A stretch of 64,000 nt of DNA from Nitrosomonadales bacterium (GTDB taxonomy: Bacteria > Pseudomonadota > Gammaproteobacteria > Burkholderiales > Gallionellaceae). The notes beneath the pieces were generated by a model that saw nothing but the letters and a program-made list of their open reading frames with translations, had not been told where the DNA came from and did no database searches. Positions 25,158 to 34,785 of this stretch are shown in pieces (positions within the stretch are counted from its first letter, which is position 1; the number at the start of each line of letters is the position of its first letter). The DNA lies in assembly GCA_016208015.1 (NCBI GenBank), contig JACQYW010000012.1, forward strand, positions 248,001 to 312,000. The letters are read 5' to 3'. A program made the translations under genes and the position numbers.

Positions 25158-26348
25158 GTGATCAATCTGGCGAGCCGCGACATTCTGCACGGCTGGGGTA
25201 AATTCGTTTTTACCGGCATCGGCCTGGGATTGCTGATCGGCGTGACGCTGACGATGGCGGGCGTCTACCGCGGCATGGTGGATGATGCGCGGGTACTGAT
25301 CGAGAATGCGGGCGCCGATCTGTGGGTGGTGCAGCAGGACACGCTGGGCCCCTACGCCGAACCATCCAGTGTGCATGACGATGTGGCGCGCGACCTGCTC
25401 GGGATGCCGGGCGTGCGCGAGGCGGGCAACGTGACCTATCTCACCATGCAGATCAGCCACAACCGCAAAGAGATCCGCGTGATGCTGGTCGGCTACGAGA
25501 CGGGCAAGCCGGGTGAGCCATCCTATCTGGTCGCGGGTCGCCCGATCACGCAGCCGCACTACGAAGCGCTGGCCGACATCAAGACCGGTCTTTCCCTCGG
25601 CGACCGCATCAATGTCCGCCGCCATGAATACACGGTAGTCGGTCTGACGCGGCGCATGGTCTCTTCCAGCGGCGACCCGATGATCTTCATCCCGCTCAGG
25701 GACGCGCAGGAAGTGCAGTTCCTCAAAGACAACGATGCGCTCGTCAACGAGCGCGCGCGCACCGCGGCCAACCCCGCATTCAACCGGCCCGGCGTTCCCG
25801 GTCTGCTGGAAGCGGTGCAGGCCAGCCAGACATCGAGCCGTTTCGTGAATGCAGTGCTGCTGCGCACCACGCCGGGAGCGGAAGAAGCGGTGGCCGGGCA
25901 GATCGAGCGATGGAAACATCTGGAGGCCTACAGCAAGAACGAGATGGACGAGATACTGGTGGCGCGTTTGATCGCCACCTCGTCCAAGCAGATCTTCATG
26001 TTCCTGGTGATACTCGCCATCGTCAGCGCCGCCATCGTCGCCTTCATCATCTACACCATGACCCTGAACAAGGTGCGCGAGATCGCCGTACTCAAGCTGA
26101 TCGGTGTGACCAATCGCACCATCAGCGCGATGATCCTGCAGCAGGCGCTGGGGCTGGGGCTGATCGGTTTTCTGGTGGGCAAGTTGTCCGCGACCCTGTG
26201 GGCGCCGTTGTTCCCGAAGTATGTGCTGTTGCTGCCGGGCGATGCGGTGCAGGGTTTCGTGCTGGTCATGCTGATGTGTTCCGTCGCCAGCGTATTCGCC
26301 ATCCGCGCCGCACTACGAATCGATCCGGCGACGGCGATCGGTGGATAA
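25158..26348 (+). CDS. DevC-like ABC exporter permease (FtsX/MacB-type)
   Basis: GTG start one base after the adaptor stop. The 396-residue protein has one N-terminal membrane segment, a large periplasmic domain (residues about 45-265) and three C-terminal membrane segments with the FtsX core (VREIAVLKLIGVTNRTISAMI). This is the topology of MacB/DevC-type permeases that work by mechanotransmission with an adaptor. Substrate unknown. Confidence 0.9.
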   Translation: MINLASRDILHGWGKFVFTGIGLGLLIGVTLTMAGVYRGMVDDARVLIENAGADLWVVQQDTLGPYAEPSSVHDDVARDLLGMPGVREAGNVTYLTMQISHNRKEIRVMLVGYETGKPGEPSYLVAGRPITQPHYEALADIKTGLSLGDRINVRRHEYTVVGLTRRMVSSSGDPMIFIPLRDAQEVQFLKDNDALVNERARTAANPAFNRPGVPGLLEAVQASQTSSRFVNAVLLRTTPGAEEAVAGQIERWKHLEAYSKNEMDEILVARLIATSSKQIFMFLVILAIVSAAIVAFIIYTMTLNKVREIAVLKLIGVTNRTISAMILQQALGLGLIGFLVGKLSATLWAPLFPKYVLLLPGDAVQGFVLVMLMCSVASVFAIRAALRIDPATAIGG

Positions 26349-26349
26349 C

Positions 26350-27057
26350 ATGCGCGAACCAGCTATTCATATCGAGAACCTGAAAAAGCGCTACGGCGGA
26401 GGCGAGACTGCGGTGGACGCGCTCAAGGGCGTGGACATGACCATCTGGCCGGGCGAAGTGGTGGGCCTGGTCGGTCCCAGCGGTTCGGGCAAGAGCACGC
26501 TGCTCAAATGTCTCGGTGCCGTGATCGAGCCGACTGCGGGGCGCATGATGCTGGGCGGACAGACCATCTTCGACGAGCAATGGCAGCTCGACGACCTGCG
26601 CACGTTGCGCCGCGACCGTATCGGTTTCGTGTTCCAGGCGCCGTATCTGATCCCCTTCCTCGATGTCACCGACAACGTCGCCCTGCTGCCGATGCTGGCC
26701 GGGGTGTCGAATGCGGACTCGCGCATCCGCGCGCGGGAATTGCTGGATGCGCTGGATGTGGGGCACCGGTCCAAGGCCAATGTTTCGCAACTGTCGGGGG
26801 GCGAACAGCAGCGTGTCTCCATCGCGCGCGCGCTGGCCAATCATCCGCCGGTCATCCTGGCCGATGAACCGACAGCGCCGCTGGATAGCGAGCGGGCGCT
26901 CAACGTGATGCGCATCCTCAACCGGATGGCGGAGCAGTACCAGACCGCCATCATCGTCGTCACCCATGACGAGAAGATCATCCCGACGTTCAAGCGCATC
27001 TATCACATACGCGACGGGCGCACCTACGAAGAAGCCGGTGAAGGCCGGCAGGTATAG
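26350..27057 (+). CDS. DevA/LolD-like ABC transporter ATPase
   Basis: An ATG at 26350 follows the permease stop; a GTG at 26341 overlapping the permease is the alternative. The protein of about 235 residues has Walker A (GPSGSGKSTLLKCL), the Q loop (FVFQAPYLIPFLDV), signature LSGGEQQRVSIARAL, Walker B (VILADEPTA; the next residues are PLDS, where ALDS is usual) and the H loop (VVTHDEK). It powers the preceding permease. Confidence 0.92.
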   Translation: MREPAIHIENLKKRYGGGETAVDALKGVDMTIWPGEVVGLVGPSGSGKSTLLKCLGAVIEPTAGRMMLGGQTIFDEQWQLDDLRTLRRDRIGFVFQAPYLIPFLDVTDNVALLPMLAGVSNADSRIRARELLDALDVGHRSKANVSQLSGGEQQRVSIARALANHPPVILADEPTAPLDSERALNVMRILNRMAEQYQTAIIVVTHDEKIIPTFKRIYHIRDGRTYEEAGEGRQV

Positions 27058-27076
27058 TTTTGAGGAGGAGAACAGC

Positions 27077-27700
27077 ATGAATCAGGAACCCGTGAAAAGA
27101 AGACTCAGTTCGGAAGAACGGCAGAGCGAGATCATCCGCGTGTCGATCGAGCTGGCCGCCGAGAAGGGGGTCGACAGCGTCACCACGCAAGACATGGCCG
27201 ATGCCATGCAGCTCACGCAGGGTTCCATCTTTCGTCATTTCGCCACCAAGGACGACATCTGGATCGCGGTGATGGAGTGGATACGCGACCGCCTGATGAA
27301 GGTGGTCGGCAAGGCTGCCGCCGAGGCGACCGATCCACTGGATGCCGTCGAGCGCATGTTCTTTGCGCACATTGCTTTCATCAGCAAGCATCCGGCCATC
27401 CCGCGCCTGCTGTTCTCCGAGTTGCTGCACAAGAAGAACAGCAAGTTGCGCCAGCTCATCGAGGGCATCATCTCCGGCTACGAGGCCAAGATCACCGGCC
27501 TGCTGGAAGAGGCCAAATCGCAGTCGCTGGTGTCCGCCGACCTCGACAGCCAGAGCGCGGCCGTGCTCTACATCGGCATGATCCAGGGGCTGGTCATGCA
27601 GTCCACGATCTTCGGCGGAAAACGCGCCCTGCATCAGCAGGCGGAGAAGACCTTCCCGATCTTTTTGCATGGCATCAAGACACGCAGTCGCACCGACTGA
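27077..27700 (+). CDS. TetR-family transcriptional regulator
   Basis: Start at ATG 27077 behind a strong GAGGAGGAG. The 207-residue protein has a typical TetR N-terminal helix-turn-helix (residues about 15-60, VTTQDMADAMQLTQGSIFRHF) and a helical ligand-binding C-terminal region. As the last gene after the exporter genes it probably represses them; the inverted repeat at 23964-23985 is a candidate target. Confidence 0.92.
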   Translation: MNQEPVKRRLSSEERQSEIIRVSIELAAEKGVDSVTTQDMADAMQLTQGSIFRHFATKDDIWIAVMEWIRDRLMKVVGKAAAEATDPLDAVERMFFAHIAFISKHPAIPRLLFSELLHKKNSKLRQLIEGIISGYEAKITGLLEEAKSQSLVSADLDSQSAAVLYIGMIQGLVMQSTIFGGKRALHQQAEKTFPIFLHGIKTRSRTD

Positions 27701-27723
27701 CCATCAATCACGAAAGGAATCAT

Positions 27724-28161
27724 ATGAAGAAGTACCTGTTTGCCGCCGCATCTGTCGCCACCCTTGCATTCTCTGTCTCGTTGGCTCAGGCCGCAGAGCC
27801 GCTGCAATTCCAGAAAGTGATGAAAGAGCTGGGGAAGAACATGCAGACCGTCGCCGACGGTATCTCGCGCGAGGACTGGGAGCTGGTGGCGAAGACCGCG
27901 CCGCTGATCGCGCAGCATCCGCAGCCGTCGGCAGAAGAGAAACAGCGCATCATCAGTTTCATGGGGATGCAGATGCCGAAGTTCAAATCCTTCGACATGC
28001 AGACGCATGAGGCGGCACATGAACTGGAACATGCGGCGCACGGGAAGAACGGGCAGAGCGTCATCGATGCCTTCCACAAGGTGCAGTCATCCTGTCTGAG
28101 TTGCCACCAGGCGTTCCGCGCACCGTTCGTAAAACACTTCTACGGTAAGTCCGGCGAGTGA
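27724..28161 (+). CDS. Cytochrome c'-like class II c-type cytochrome
   Basis: The 145-residue protein has a signal peptide (residues 1-23, AQA|AE), a four-helix-bundle-like body and one CXXCH motif (SSCLSCHQAF) close to the C-terminus, as in cytochrome c'. Such proteins bind NO in the periplasm or transfer electrons. It is followed by a second, shorter-related cytochrome and nnrS, which suggests a role in nitric oxide handling. Confidence 0.85.
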   Translation: MKKYLFAAASVATLAFSVSLAQAAEPLQFQKVMKELGKNMQTVADGISREDWELVAKTAPLIAQHPQPSAEEKQRIISFMGMQMPKFKSFDMQTHEAAHELEHAAHGKNGQSVIDAFHKVQSSCLSCHQAFRAPFVKHFYGKSGE

Positions 28162-28201
28162 GATCGTCCGGCATCGATAACGCGCACACAAAGGAAACAT
28201 A

Positions 28202-28666
28202 ATGAAGAATTGCAGATTGAGCTGGTCATTGGTGACCGTACTGGCCATCGTCGTCGCCATATTCAGCTATAAGTTCACCGTGGGTAATGTGGCGCCGTCC
28301 GATGACGGACGCCAGGCCGTCCTGCTGAGCAAGGATGAGCGCAATGCCCTGTTGCTGGAGATGCGTACATGGTTGCAAAGCTCGCAAGGCATCCTGGCGG
28401 CGGCATCAGAAAATAATTTCGATGAGGTGGTCAGATCGGCTACCGCATCCGGGATGGGAGCCGAGGCGACAACCCCGGGTTCGCTGTTCAGGAAACTGCC
28501 CGTGGAAATGAAGGCGCTGGGTTTCGATACCCGGAGAAAATTCGATGACATCGCCGCCGACGCGGGGAAATCCAAAGACAAAGGTCGCGTCGTGGCAAAA
28601 TTGAGCGTCGCCATGAATAACTGCATCGCCTGCCATGCGATGTACCGCTTCGTCGAAACCGATTAA
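28202..28666 (+). CDS. Second cytochrome c'-like protein
   Basis: The 154-residue protein starts with an uncleaved or cleaved hydrophobic N-terminus (LVTVLAIVVAIFSYKF) and has a single CXXCH (NNCIACHAMYRF) 12 residues from the C-terminus. The middle is helical. It resembles class II cytochromes c but is divergent from the one just upstream. It is likely periplasmic and may be membrane-anchored. Its stop is 16 bases before nnrS. Confidence 0.75.
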   Translation: MKNCRLSWSLVTVLAIVVAIFSYKFTVGNVAPSDDGRQAVLLSKDERNALLLEMRTWLQSSQGILAAASENNFDEVVRSATASGMGAEATTPGSLFRKLPVEMKALGFDTRRKFDDIAADAGKSKDKGRVVAKLSVAMNNCIACHAMYRFVETD

Positions 28667-28682
28667 CTCAAGTCAAACCCTT

Positions 28683-29915
28683 ATGATGATCATGCCTGGA
28701 TTCTGGAAAAACTTCACCGCCGCACCGCACCGCGTCATGTTCTTCGGCGGCGCGGTGCAGACGCTTGCCGTGATGCTGTGGTGGCTGGTCGAGTTGGCGA
28801 CGCGCTCGGGGATGTTCGGCCAGCCGCTGACATGGAGTATCGCGCCAAGCGCCGCGCATACCTGGCTGATGATATATGGGCTGTTCCCGTTCTTCATGTT
28901 CGGTTTCCTGATGACCACCTTTCCGCGCTGGATGGGTGGCTCGGAGATCCCGGCGCGACGTTTTGTGCCGGCATTCATGCTGCTCATGCTGGGAGCGACC
29001 GGCTTTTATGTCGGGCTCTTTGCGGATGGCCGGATATCGCTTGCCGCGACCATCAGCATGTTGGCGGGCTGGGGCATGGCGCTGTACGCATTGTTGCGCG
29101 TATTGCTCGACACAGGGCATCCTGACAAGCGTCATCCCGTCGTTCTGTTCATCGCGCTTGTCATGGGGTGGTGCGGTCTTGCCAGCTACGCGGGCTGGTT
29201 GCTTACTGACGATGCGAGTTATCTGAATCTCTCCATCCAGGCCGGACTGTGGTTTTGCCTGCTGCCGGTATTCGCCAGTGTCGGCCACCGCATGATCCCC
29301 TTCTTCACCGGCAGCGCGCTGCCGCAGAATGTCGTGCCGCGTCCCTACTGGCCATGGTGGACCATGCTGGCGGGCAGCGTGGCGCATGGTCTGCTCAAGT
29401 TTGCCGATGCAGGCGCATGGCTATGGCTGAGCGATCTGCCCTTGGCCGTCGCGGCACTCTATCTGAGCCACGTCTGGGGATTCCGCCGCAGTCTCGCTGT
29501 CCCGCTGCTCGCGGTGTTGCATGTGGGCTTTGCCTGGCTGGGAATTGCCATGCTGCTGTTCGGTATCCAGAGCATCCTGGTCTCTTTCAGCCCGGACGGC
29601 ACTTTCATTTGGGGCCTAGCGCCGCTGCATGCACTGACCATCGGCTGCTTCGCAACGCTGATCATCGGCATGGGAACGCGCGTCACGCTCGGACACTCCG
29701 GTCTGCCCATGAAAGTGGATGTGCCGATCAGGCTGATGTTCGCGGGGATACAGGTCGTTGCGCTGATGCGCATGCTGGCGGATATACTGCCGGTGCAATC
29801 CGGCTACTGGCTTTATGTCGCGGCTGCGGCGGTGTGGCTGGCCTGTTTCATTCCCTGGGTGTTGCGCTACTTGCCGGCTTACTGGCGTCCCCGTGCCGAT
29901 GGGCAAGCGGGTTGA
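28683..29915 (+). CDS. nnrS: NnrS family haem-copper membrane protein
   Basis: The start lies at one of three close ATGs (28683, 28686, 28692). The protein of about 410 residues is polytopic with about twelve hydrophobic segments and NnrS-type motifs such as HRMIPFFTGSALP and APLHALTIGCFATLIIGMGTRVTLGHSG. NnrS proteins ease nitrosative stress in denitrifiers and others. A strong terminator follows. Confidence 0.93.
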   Translation: MMIMPGFWKNFTAAPHRVMFFGGAVQTLAVMLWWLVELATRSGMFGQPLTWSIAPSAAHTWLMIYGLFPFFMFGFLMTTFPRWMGGSEIPARRFVPAFMLLMLGATGFYVGLFADGRISLAATISMLAGWGMALYALLRVLLDTGHPDKRHPVVLFIALVMGWCGLASYAGWLLTDDASYLNLSIQAGLWFCLLPVFASVGHRMIPFFTGSALPQNVVPRPYWPWWTMLAGSVAHGLLKFADAGAWLWLSDLPLAVAALYLSHVWGFRRSLAVPLLAVLHVGFAWLGIAMLLFGIQSILVSFSPDGTFIWGLAPLHALTIGCFATLIIGMGTRVTLGHSGLPMKVDVPIRLMFAGIQVVALMRMLADILPVQSGYWLYVAAAAVWLACFIPWVLRYLPAYWRPRADGQAG

Positions 29916-29963
29916 GCGGGAAGGTGTCGGATCTGTTCTGAACTACCCGTCTTGTCCGGAACG

Positions 29964-29992
29964 AACAATGGCGCCAGAGGCGCCATTGTTTT
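29964..29992 (+). terminator. Rho-independent terminator after nnrS
   Basis: The stem ACAATGGCGCC (29965-29975) pairs perfectly with GGCGCCATTGT (29979-29989) across a 3-base loop and runs into TTTT. The 5' side is A-containing, so it may also work for the convergent lipoprotein gene on the other strand. Confidence 0.9.
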
Positions 29993-30045
29993 GTGCTGCA
30001 AAGACCGAACCGGATGCACCGAGCACGGCGCATCCTCTCAACTCA

Positions 30046-30531
30046 TCAGTCCTTCTTCTTCATCATGAACACGATCGCGATGGCAGCGACGACGAGGCCA
30101 AGCAGCCATGCCCAGTATTTCTCCAGGAAACCTTTTTCTTCCACTGGCGCAATGGGTGTCTCTACCATTGCGGGCGCAGGGGCCGGAGCCAGTTCTGCTA
30201 CGGGGGCGGGTGCAGGAGCCGGTGCGGCTACGGGTGCAGGCTCAACGGCTTTGGGTGCGGCGACCTTGGCTTTGGCTTTTTTTCTGGCCTTCTTGACGAC
30301 CGGCTTGGGGACTTCTTCCGTGGTGCTGGCGACCGGTGCGGGTGCTGGCTCGGCTACCACTTCCGGTGCGGGCGCAGGGGCCGGCTCGGCTACGGCGGCG
30401 GGTTGTGCGGCGACAGGAGCCGGTGCAGGCTCAACGACGGCTTCCTCTTTGGGCTTGGTTGCGCAGGCCGACAGGGTCAGCGCGGCAAAAAGCAGTGCAG
30501 CCGGCAGGGCTAATTTATTCATTTCGGACAT
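30046..30531 (-). CDS. Pro/Ala-rich lipoprotein with C-terminal membrane segment
   Basis: Start chosen at the Met giving a normal lipoprotein signal (LLFAALTLSACA). The 161-residue product has a lipobox cysteine near residue 23, then a long low-complexity region of PAPAP/AEPAPAP repeats with a Lys/Arg-rich middle (KKARKKAKAK), and ends in a membrane segment (WLLGLVVAAIAIVFM) and KKKD. It may span the periplasm like a TonB-type linker. No domain is recognised. Confidence 0.7.
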   Translation of the reverse strand: MSEMNKLALPAALLFAALTLSACATKPKEEAVVEPAPAPVAAQPAAVAEPAPAPAPEVVAEPAPAPVASTTEEVPKPVVKKARKKAKAKVAAPKAVEPAPVAAPAPAPAPVAELAPAPAPAMVETPIAPVEEKGFLEKYWAWLLGLVVAAIAIVFMMKKKD

Positions 30532-30710
30532 GGTGTTCTCCAAAAGAGACGGTTGAAAAGGTGCAGACGGGAACAATCCTCCCATAGTTAGCCTTGGCAG
30601 GCAAACATTCGGTGTGGCATCCATGCCGCAGCGTTTACCCGGGCAATGACCCGCATCGTCGGCATCCTGAATATAATGCGTCACCAGTGTGACGGGCGAA
30701 GGTGTGAACG

Positions 30711-32312
30711 ATGTTCAGTCTGTTTGAAGGAAAGCCGGATCATCCCCTGTTCGACCTCGACGAGGCGAGGCGGCTGATTGCCGAGTTGCCGGAGGACGAT
30801 CTGTCCAAGGCGCTGGAGGACATCACCTTCTGGCTCGATTCGATCAAGTCCACCAAGGGGTTCCAACCCGAACAGCGCGCCACCATCATCCTGTTGCTGG
30901 ACGAGACCGCGCTGACTATCTACACCGGATTCCTGCACCAGTATCTGAGCGCACCGCACCTGCAGGACTTCAAGGGCGTGCACCAATGGCAGGGCATCCA
31001 CGCTTATGCCAGGGCGCTGTCCGAGGCGTATGCCGCGAGCGTGGAAGAATATCGCGCTACTGACAAGCACACCTTCGAGAGGCGCCAGCAGATGCCGCTG
31101 CTTTGCGTGCGCTGGGGGCGCGCCATCGGCGAGCAGATGAAGCTGGAACTGATGCGTTACCTCGATATCGAGCTCGCGCTGTGGCAGCAGATCGCGGCCT
31201 GCCAGCGTTTCATCGAGGCCGAGCAGATCGCCGAGAACATGGTGCTGGCCTATGCGGGCAACGTCATCCATGCCAGCCCGCAGCGCGAACTGTTGCGCGT
31301 GCTGATGATGTATGTCGCCGCACCGGACGAACTGGCGCCGGACCAGATCGAGGTGAGCTACCGCATCGCCGGACGTTTGTGCAGCTTCTTCGATCTCAAG
31401 CCGGCAGCGGATACCGACTGCCCTTATCAGTTGGATATTGCCGCAGGCACTGCGCCGCAGAACGTGCAGGGCGAGACAGCGGCGGACCTGCGCTATTTCG
31501 GTGCGGTGCGCGCACTGGCAGCGGTGGACAAGATCGAGAAACAGAACGAGGACGATCCGGTCTGGCAGGAGCGGCGCTTCGGCAGCGAATTCACCCCCGG
31601 CGGCAAGCTTACCGTACTCAAGCATCTGCTGACCTGGTGGGCGGCACAGCCGCCGCTGCACCATCAGGACCATCGCGCCATCAATACCACCGTCGAGGTG
31701 ATACACGGTTTCCGCCTGATCAGCCAGATGGTGACGCGCATCGAACTGGTCGCTGCCGATGCCGAGAAACAGCAGGCGAGCAGGATCGGTCTGGCCGCGG
31801 AAGAGGAGATCGATTTCAGCGCCGAAGTGTGGACCGTCAGCGACATCAGTCTCGACGAGATCGGCATCAAACTGGCCAAGAGCGCGGGTGCCTGGGTCAA
31901 GGTCGGCGACCTGTGCGGCATCAAGACGCAGAACAATCCGCTGTGGTGGGTCGGCGCGATCCGGCGCATCCACACCGATGCCGACAACAACGTTCATCTG
32001 GTTGTTGGCATCATCGCCAAGAAGCCGCTTTCCATCTGGCTGCGCGCGCTGGGCAAGGGCGCGGAAAAGGCCTCCAACTGGGAGACCAGTTCCGGCTCGT
32101 TTCAGTACACCTACCTGCCGGCCATCCTGATGCCGGATGCGCAGAACAGTCTGCGCAACGCCACCCTGCTCATGGAGACCGGCGCCTTCGTGCCGGGCAA
32201 CTTCTATCAGGCGCTGATGGGCGATAACAGCCGCGACATCAAGCTGGTGCGCCTCATGGCGGAGGGCGAGGACTACGAGCAGGTAGGCATCGAGTGGGCG
32301 GGGCAGGCCTAA
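30711..32312 (+). CDS. Hypothetical protein, possible PilZ-like C-terminal region
   Basis: The 533-residue protein is soluble (no signal peptide or membrane segments), helical over most of its length, with a beta-rich region at about residues 390-490 (VGDLCGIKTQNNPLWWVGAIRRIH...). That stretch has the look of a PilZ-like beta-barrel, but the RxxxR/DxSxxG c-di-GMP motifs are not clear. It stands between a lipoprotein gene and surE. Function not assigned. Confidence 0.6.
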   Translation: MFSLFEGKPDHPLFDLDEARRLIAELPEDDLSKALEDITFWLDSIKSTKGFQPEQRATIILLLDETALTIYTGFLHQYLSAPHLQDFKGVHQWQGIHAYARALSEAYAASVEEYRATDKHTFERRQQMPLLCVRWGRAIGEQMKLELMRYLDIELALWQQIAACQRFIEAEQIAENMVLAYAGNVIHASPQRELLRVLMMYVAAPDELAPDQIEVSYRIAGRLCSFFDLKPAADTDCPYQLDIAAGTAPQNVQGETAADLRYFGAVRALAAVDKIEKQNEDDPVWQERRFGSEFTPGGKLTVLKHLLTWWAAQPPLHHQDHRAINTTVEVIHGFRLISQMVTRIELVAADAEKQQASRIGLAAEEEIDFSAEVWTVSDISLDEIGIKLAKSAGAWVKVGDLCGIKTQNNPLWWVGAIRRIHTDADNNVHLVVGIIAKKPLSIWLRALGKGAEKASNWETSSGSFQYTYLPAILMPDAQNSLRNATLLMETGAFVPGNFYQALMGDNSRDIKLVRLMAEGEDYEQVGIEWAGQA

Positions 32313-32392
32313 AACAAGCTGGAAGCAAACGGAAAAGGCGGCTAACATTCGGTCTTACATAACGAATTCCAGTATTTCCTGGCAGTATTCCC

Positions 32393-33148
32393 ATGCGCAT
32401 CCTTATCAGTAACGACGACGGCTATTTCGCGCCGGGCTTGGCCTGTCTGGCCAAACATCTTTCCGCTATCGCCGAAGTGACTGTGGTCGCGCCGGAACGT
32501 GACCGCAGCGGCGCCAGCAATTCGCTTACGCTCAACCGTCCACTCAATCTGAAAAAAGCACCGAGTGGTTTCTATTACGTCGACGGCACACCCACCGATT
32601 GCGTGCACATGGCCGTCACCGGCATGCTGGACACGCAGCCGGACATCGTGGTCTCCGGCATCAATTCCGGCGCCAACATGGGCGACGACACCATCTATTC
32701 GGGCACGGTGGCCGCCGCGACCGAAGGCTTTTTGCTCGGCATCCCGGCCATCGCCATCTCGATGGCAAAGCATGACCCGGTACAGTACGACACGGCAGGC
32801 AGGGTGGCGGTGGAGCTGGTGCAGCGCTTCATGAAAGAGACCCCGCATCCCTGGCTGCTCAACGTCAACGTGCCGGACGTGCCTTACGAAGAACTGCAAG
32901 GCATGGAAGTCACCCGTCTCGGCAAGCGCCACAAGGCCGAACCCGTCATCAAGAGCACCAATCCGCACGGTCAGCCGGTGTACTGGGTCGGCCCGGCGGG
33001 CAAGGCGCAGGATGCGGGCGAGGGCACCGATTTCCACGCCACCTCGCAGCGCCGCGTCTCCATCACGCCGTTGCAGATCGACCTCACGCAATACTCGCAA
33101 CTGGATGCGGTGCGTTCGTGGTTGACTGCGGGCGGGACGCAAAAGTGA
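32393..33148 (+). CDS. surE: 5'/3'-nucleotidase SurE
   Basis: The 251-residue protein starts with [15 protein letters not shown], the SurE metal-binding motif, and continues with [15 protein letters not shown] and [20 protein letters not shown]. SurE dephosphorylates nucleoside monophosphates and short polyphosphates. It overlaps pcm by four bases (GTGA), the common surE-pcm-nlpD gene order. Confidence 0.97.
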   Translation: MRILISNDDGYFAPGLACLAKHLSAIAEVTVVAPERDRSGASNSLTLNRPLNLKKAPSGFYYVDGTPTDCVHMAVTGMLDTQPDIVVSGINSGANMGDDTIYSGTVAAATEGFLLGIPAIAISMAKHDPVQYDTAGRVAVELVQRFMKETPHPWLLNVNVPDVPYEELQGMEVTRLGKRHKAEPVIKSTNPHGQPVYWVGPAGKAQDAGEGTDFHATSQRRVSITPLQIDLTQYSQLDAVRSWLTAGGTQK

Positions 33149-33807
33149 ATCTCCGCCTCTCCGGCATCGGCATGACCTCCGCACGCACACGCGGCCGGCT
33201 GATCGAGCGTCTGCGCGCCGAAGGCATCGCCGACGAGACGGTGCTGGCGGCGATGAACGAGATCCCGCGCCACATCTTCATCGACGAAGCGCTGGCGACG
33301 CGCGCCTACGACGATGTGTCGCTGCCTATCGGCCACGGCCAGACCATCTCGCAACCCTACATCGTGGCGCGGATGACCGAAGTGCTGCGCAACGGCAAAC
33401 AGCTCAACCGCGTGCTGGAGATCGGCACCGGCTGCGGCTACCAAGCTGCGGTGCTGTCCAAGGTGGCGAAAGAAGTCTATTCCGTCGAACGCATCCAGCC
33501 GCTGTACGAACGCGCCAGGAAGACGCTGCGCGAACTCAAGATCAACAACGTCAACCTGCGCTATGCGGATGGCTCGGCGGGCCTGCCGGATGCTGCACCG
33601 TTCGACGGCATCATCATGGCCTGCGCCGCGCCCGCGCCCGCGCTCTCGGCCGTGCTGCGGGAGCAGCTGGTGGTCGGTGGTAGAATGGTTCTGCCGATGG
33701 GGACGCAGGAACAATACCTGTACCTGATCGAGCGCGATGAGAGCGGCTTCCGCGAAAGCCGTCTGGAAGCTGTCAAATTCGTACCGCTGGTGATGGGGAA
33801 AGCATGA
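33145..33807 (+). CDS. pcm: Protein-L-isoaspartate O-methyltransferase
   Basis: The GTG start at 33145 overlaps the surE stop; an ATG at 33172 would be shorter. The 220-residue protein has [16 protein letters not shown] and the SAM-binding motif [16 protein letters not shown]. It repairs isoaspartyl residues in damaged proteins. Its stop overlaps the nlpD start. Confidence 0.95.
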   Translation: MNLRLSGIGMTSARTRGRLIERLRAEGIADETVLAAMNEIPRHIFIDEALATRAYDDVSLPIGHGQTISQPYIVARMTEVLRNGKQLNRVLEIGTGCGYQAAVLSKVAKEVYSVERIQPLYERARKTLRELKINNVNLRYADGSAGLPDAAPFDGIIMACAAPAPALSAVLREQLVVGGRMVLPMGTQEQYLYLIERDESGFRESRLEAVKFVPLVMGKA

Positions 33808-34778
33808 AGATGAAGAATTCGCAGTGGGGATCATTGGCATTGGCCGCTGTCATGCTGGCCGGTTGCGCCGTCCCCGCCTCGAACGGTCGCCGTGCGCCCG
33901 TCATGGAATACGGTGCGGATAAACGTCCGGTCGCCGCCGCGCCGGTCCCGGAAAACAAGAAACCGGTGATGGATTCGGAATACGAGACAGTCACGCGCAT
34001 CCATACCGTGCAGAAGGGCGACACGCTTTACAGCATCGCCTTCGTCAACGGCGTCGATTACCGCGACGTGGCGGAATGGAACGACATCGACAATCCGGCG
34101 GAGATCAAGATCGGCCAGTCGTTGCAGTTGCGCATCCCGGTGGCGGGAACATCGAATCAGGCCAATCTGCCGCGACCGATCATGGATTCGCAGGTGGCAG
34201 AACAACCGGCTGAAGTGAAGAGTTATCCCAAGGTGGGCAAGCTGGCCTACACCGAGAGCGCACTGGTGCAGGCGGAACGGTTGCAGAACGCACCCGCCGG
34301 TACGGTCACTGCGAAACCGGTGGTCGCAACGCCAACGCCGATGCCGACACCAACGTCCAGACCGAAGCCGGTTGACGTTGCCATCAGAGTGGATGACGAA
34401 GCCCCGCTGGACTGGGGCATGCCGACCACCGGCAAAGTCATCGCCGGATATTCCGAGACCGACAACCGCAAGGGCGTGGACATCGCCGGACAGAAGGGGC
34501 AGTCCGTGGTGGCCAGCGCCTCCGGCAAGGTGGTGTACAGCGGCAGCGGCCTGCGCGGTTACGGCAAACTCATCATCATCAAACACAACAAGACCTACCT
34601 CAGCGCCTATGCGCACAACGAGCAGATACTGGTGAAAGAAGGCCAGAGCGTGAACAAGGGCCAGAAGATCGCCGAGATGGGCAACAGCGACGCCGACCAG
34701 GTCAAGTTGCACTTCGAGATCCGCAAGATGGGCAAGCCGGTCGATCCGGCCAAGTATCTGCCGCTGGCGAAGTCCTGA
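33804..34778 (+). CDS. nlpD: NlpD-like LysM/LytM lipoprotein (amidase activator)
   Basis: The 324-residue protein has a lipoprotein signal (VMLAGCAV), a LysM peptidoglycan-binding domain at residues about 68-114 ([17 protein letters not shown]) and a C-terminal LytM/M23 domain. The first zinc-binding His of active M23 enzymes is replaced (KGVDIAG), as in NlpD/EnvC, so it probably activates a cell-wall amidase rather than cutting peptidoglycan itself. Confidence 0.92.
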   Translation: MKMKNSQWGSLALAAVMLAGCAVPASNGRRAPVMEYGADKRPVAAAPVPENKKPVMDSEYETVTRIHTVQKGDTLYSIAFVNGVDYRDVAEWNDIDNPAEIKIGQSLQLRIPVAGTSNQANLPRPIMDSQVAEQPAEVKSYPKVGKLAYTESALVQAERLQNAPAGTVTAKPVVATPTPMPTPTSRPKPVDVAIRVDDEAPLDWGMPTTGKVIAGYSETDNRKGVDIAGQKGQSVVASASGKVVYSGSGLRGYGKLIIIKHNKTYLSAYAHNEQILVKEGQSVNKGQKIAEMGNSDADQVKLHFEIRKMGKPVDPAKYLPLAKS

Positions 34779-34785
34779 GCGGGCC

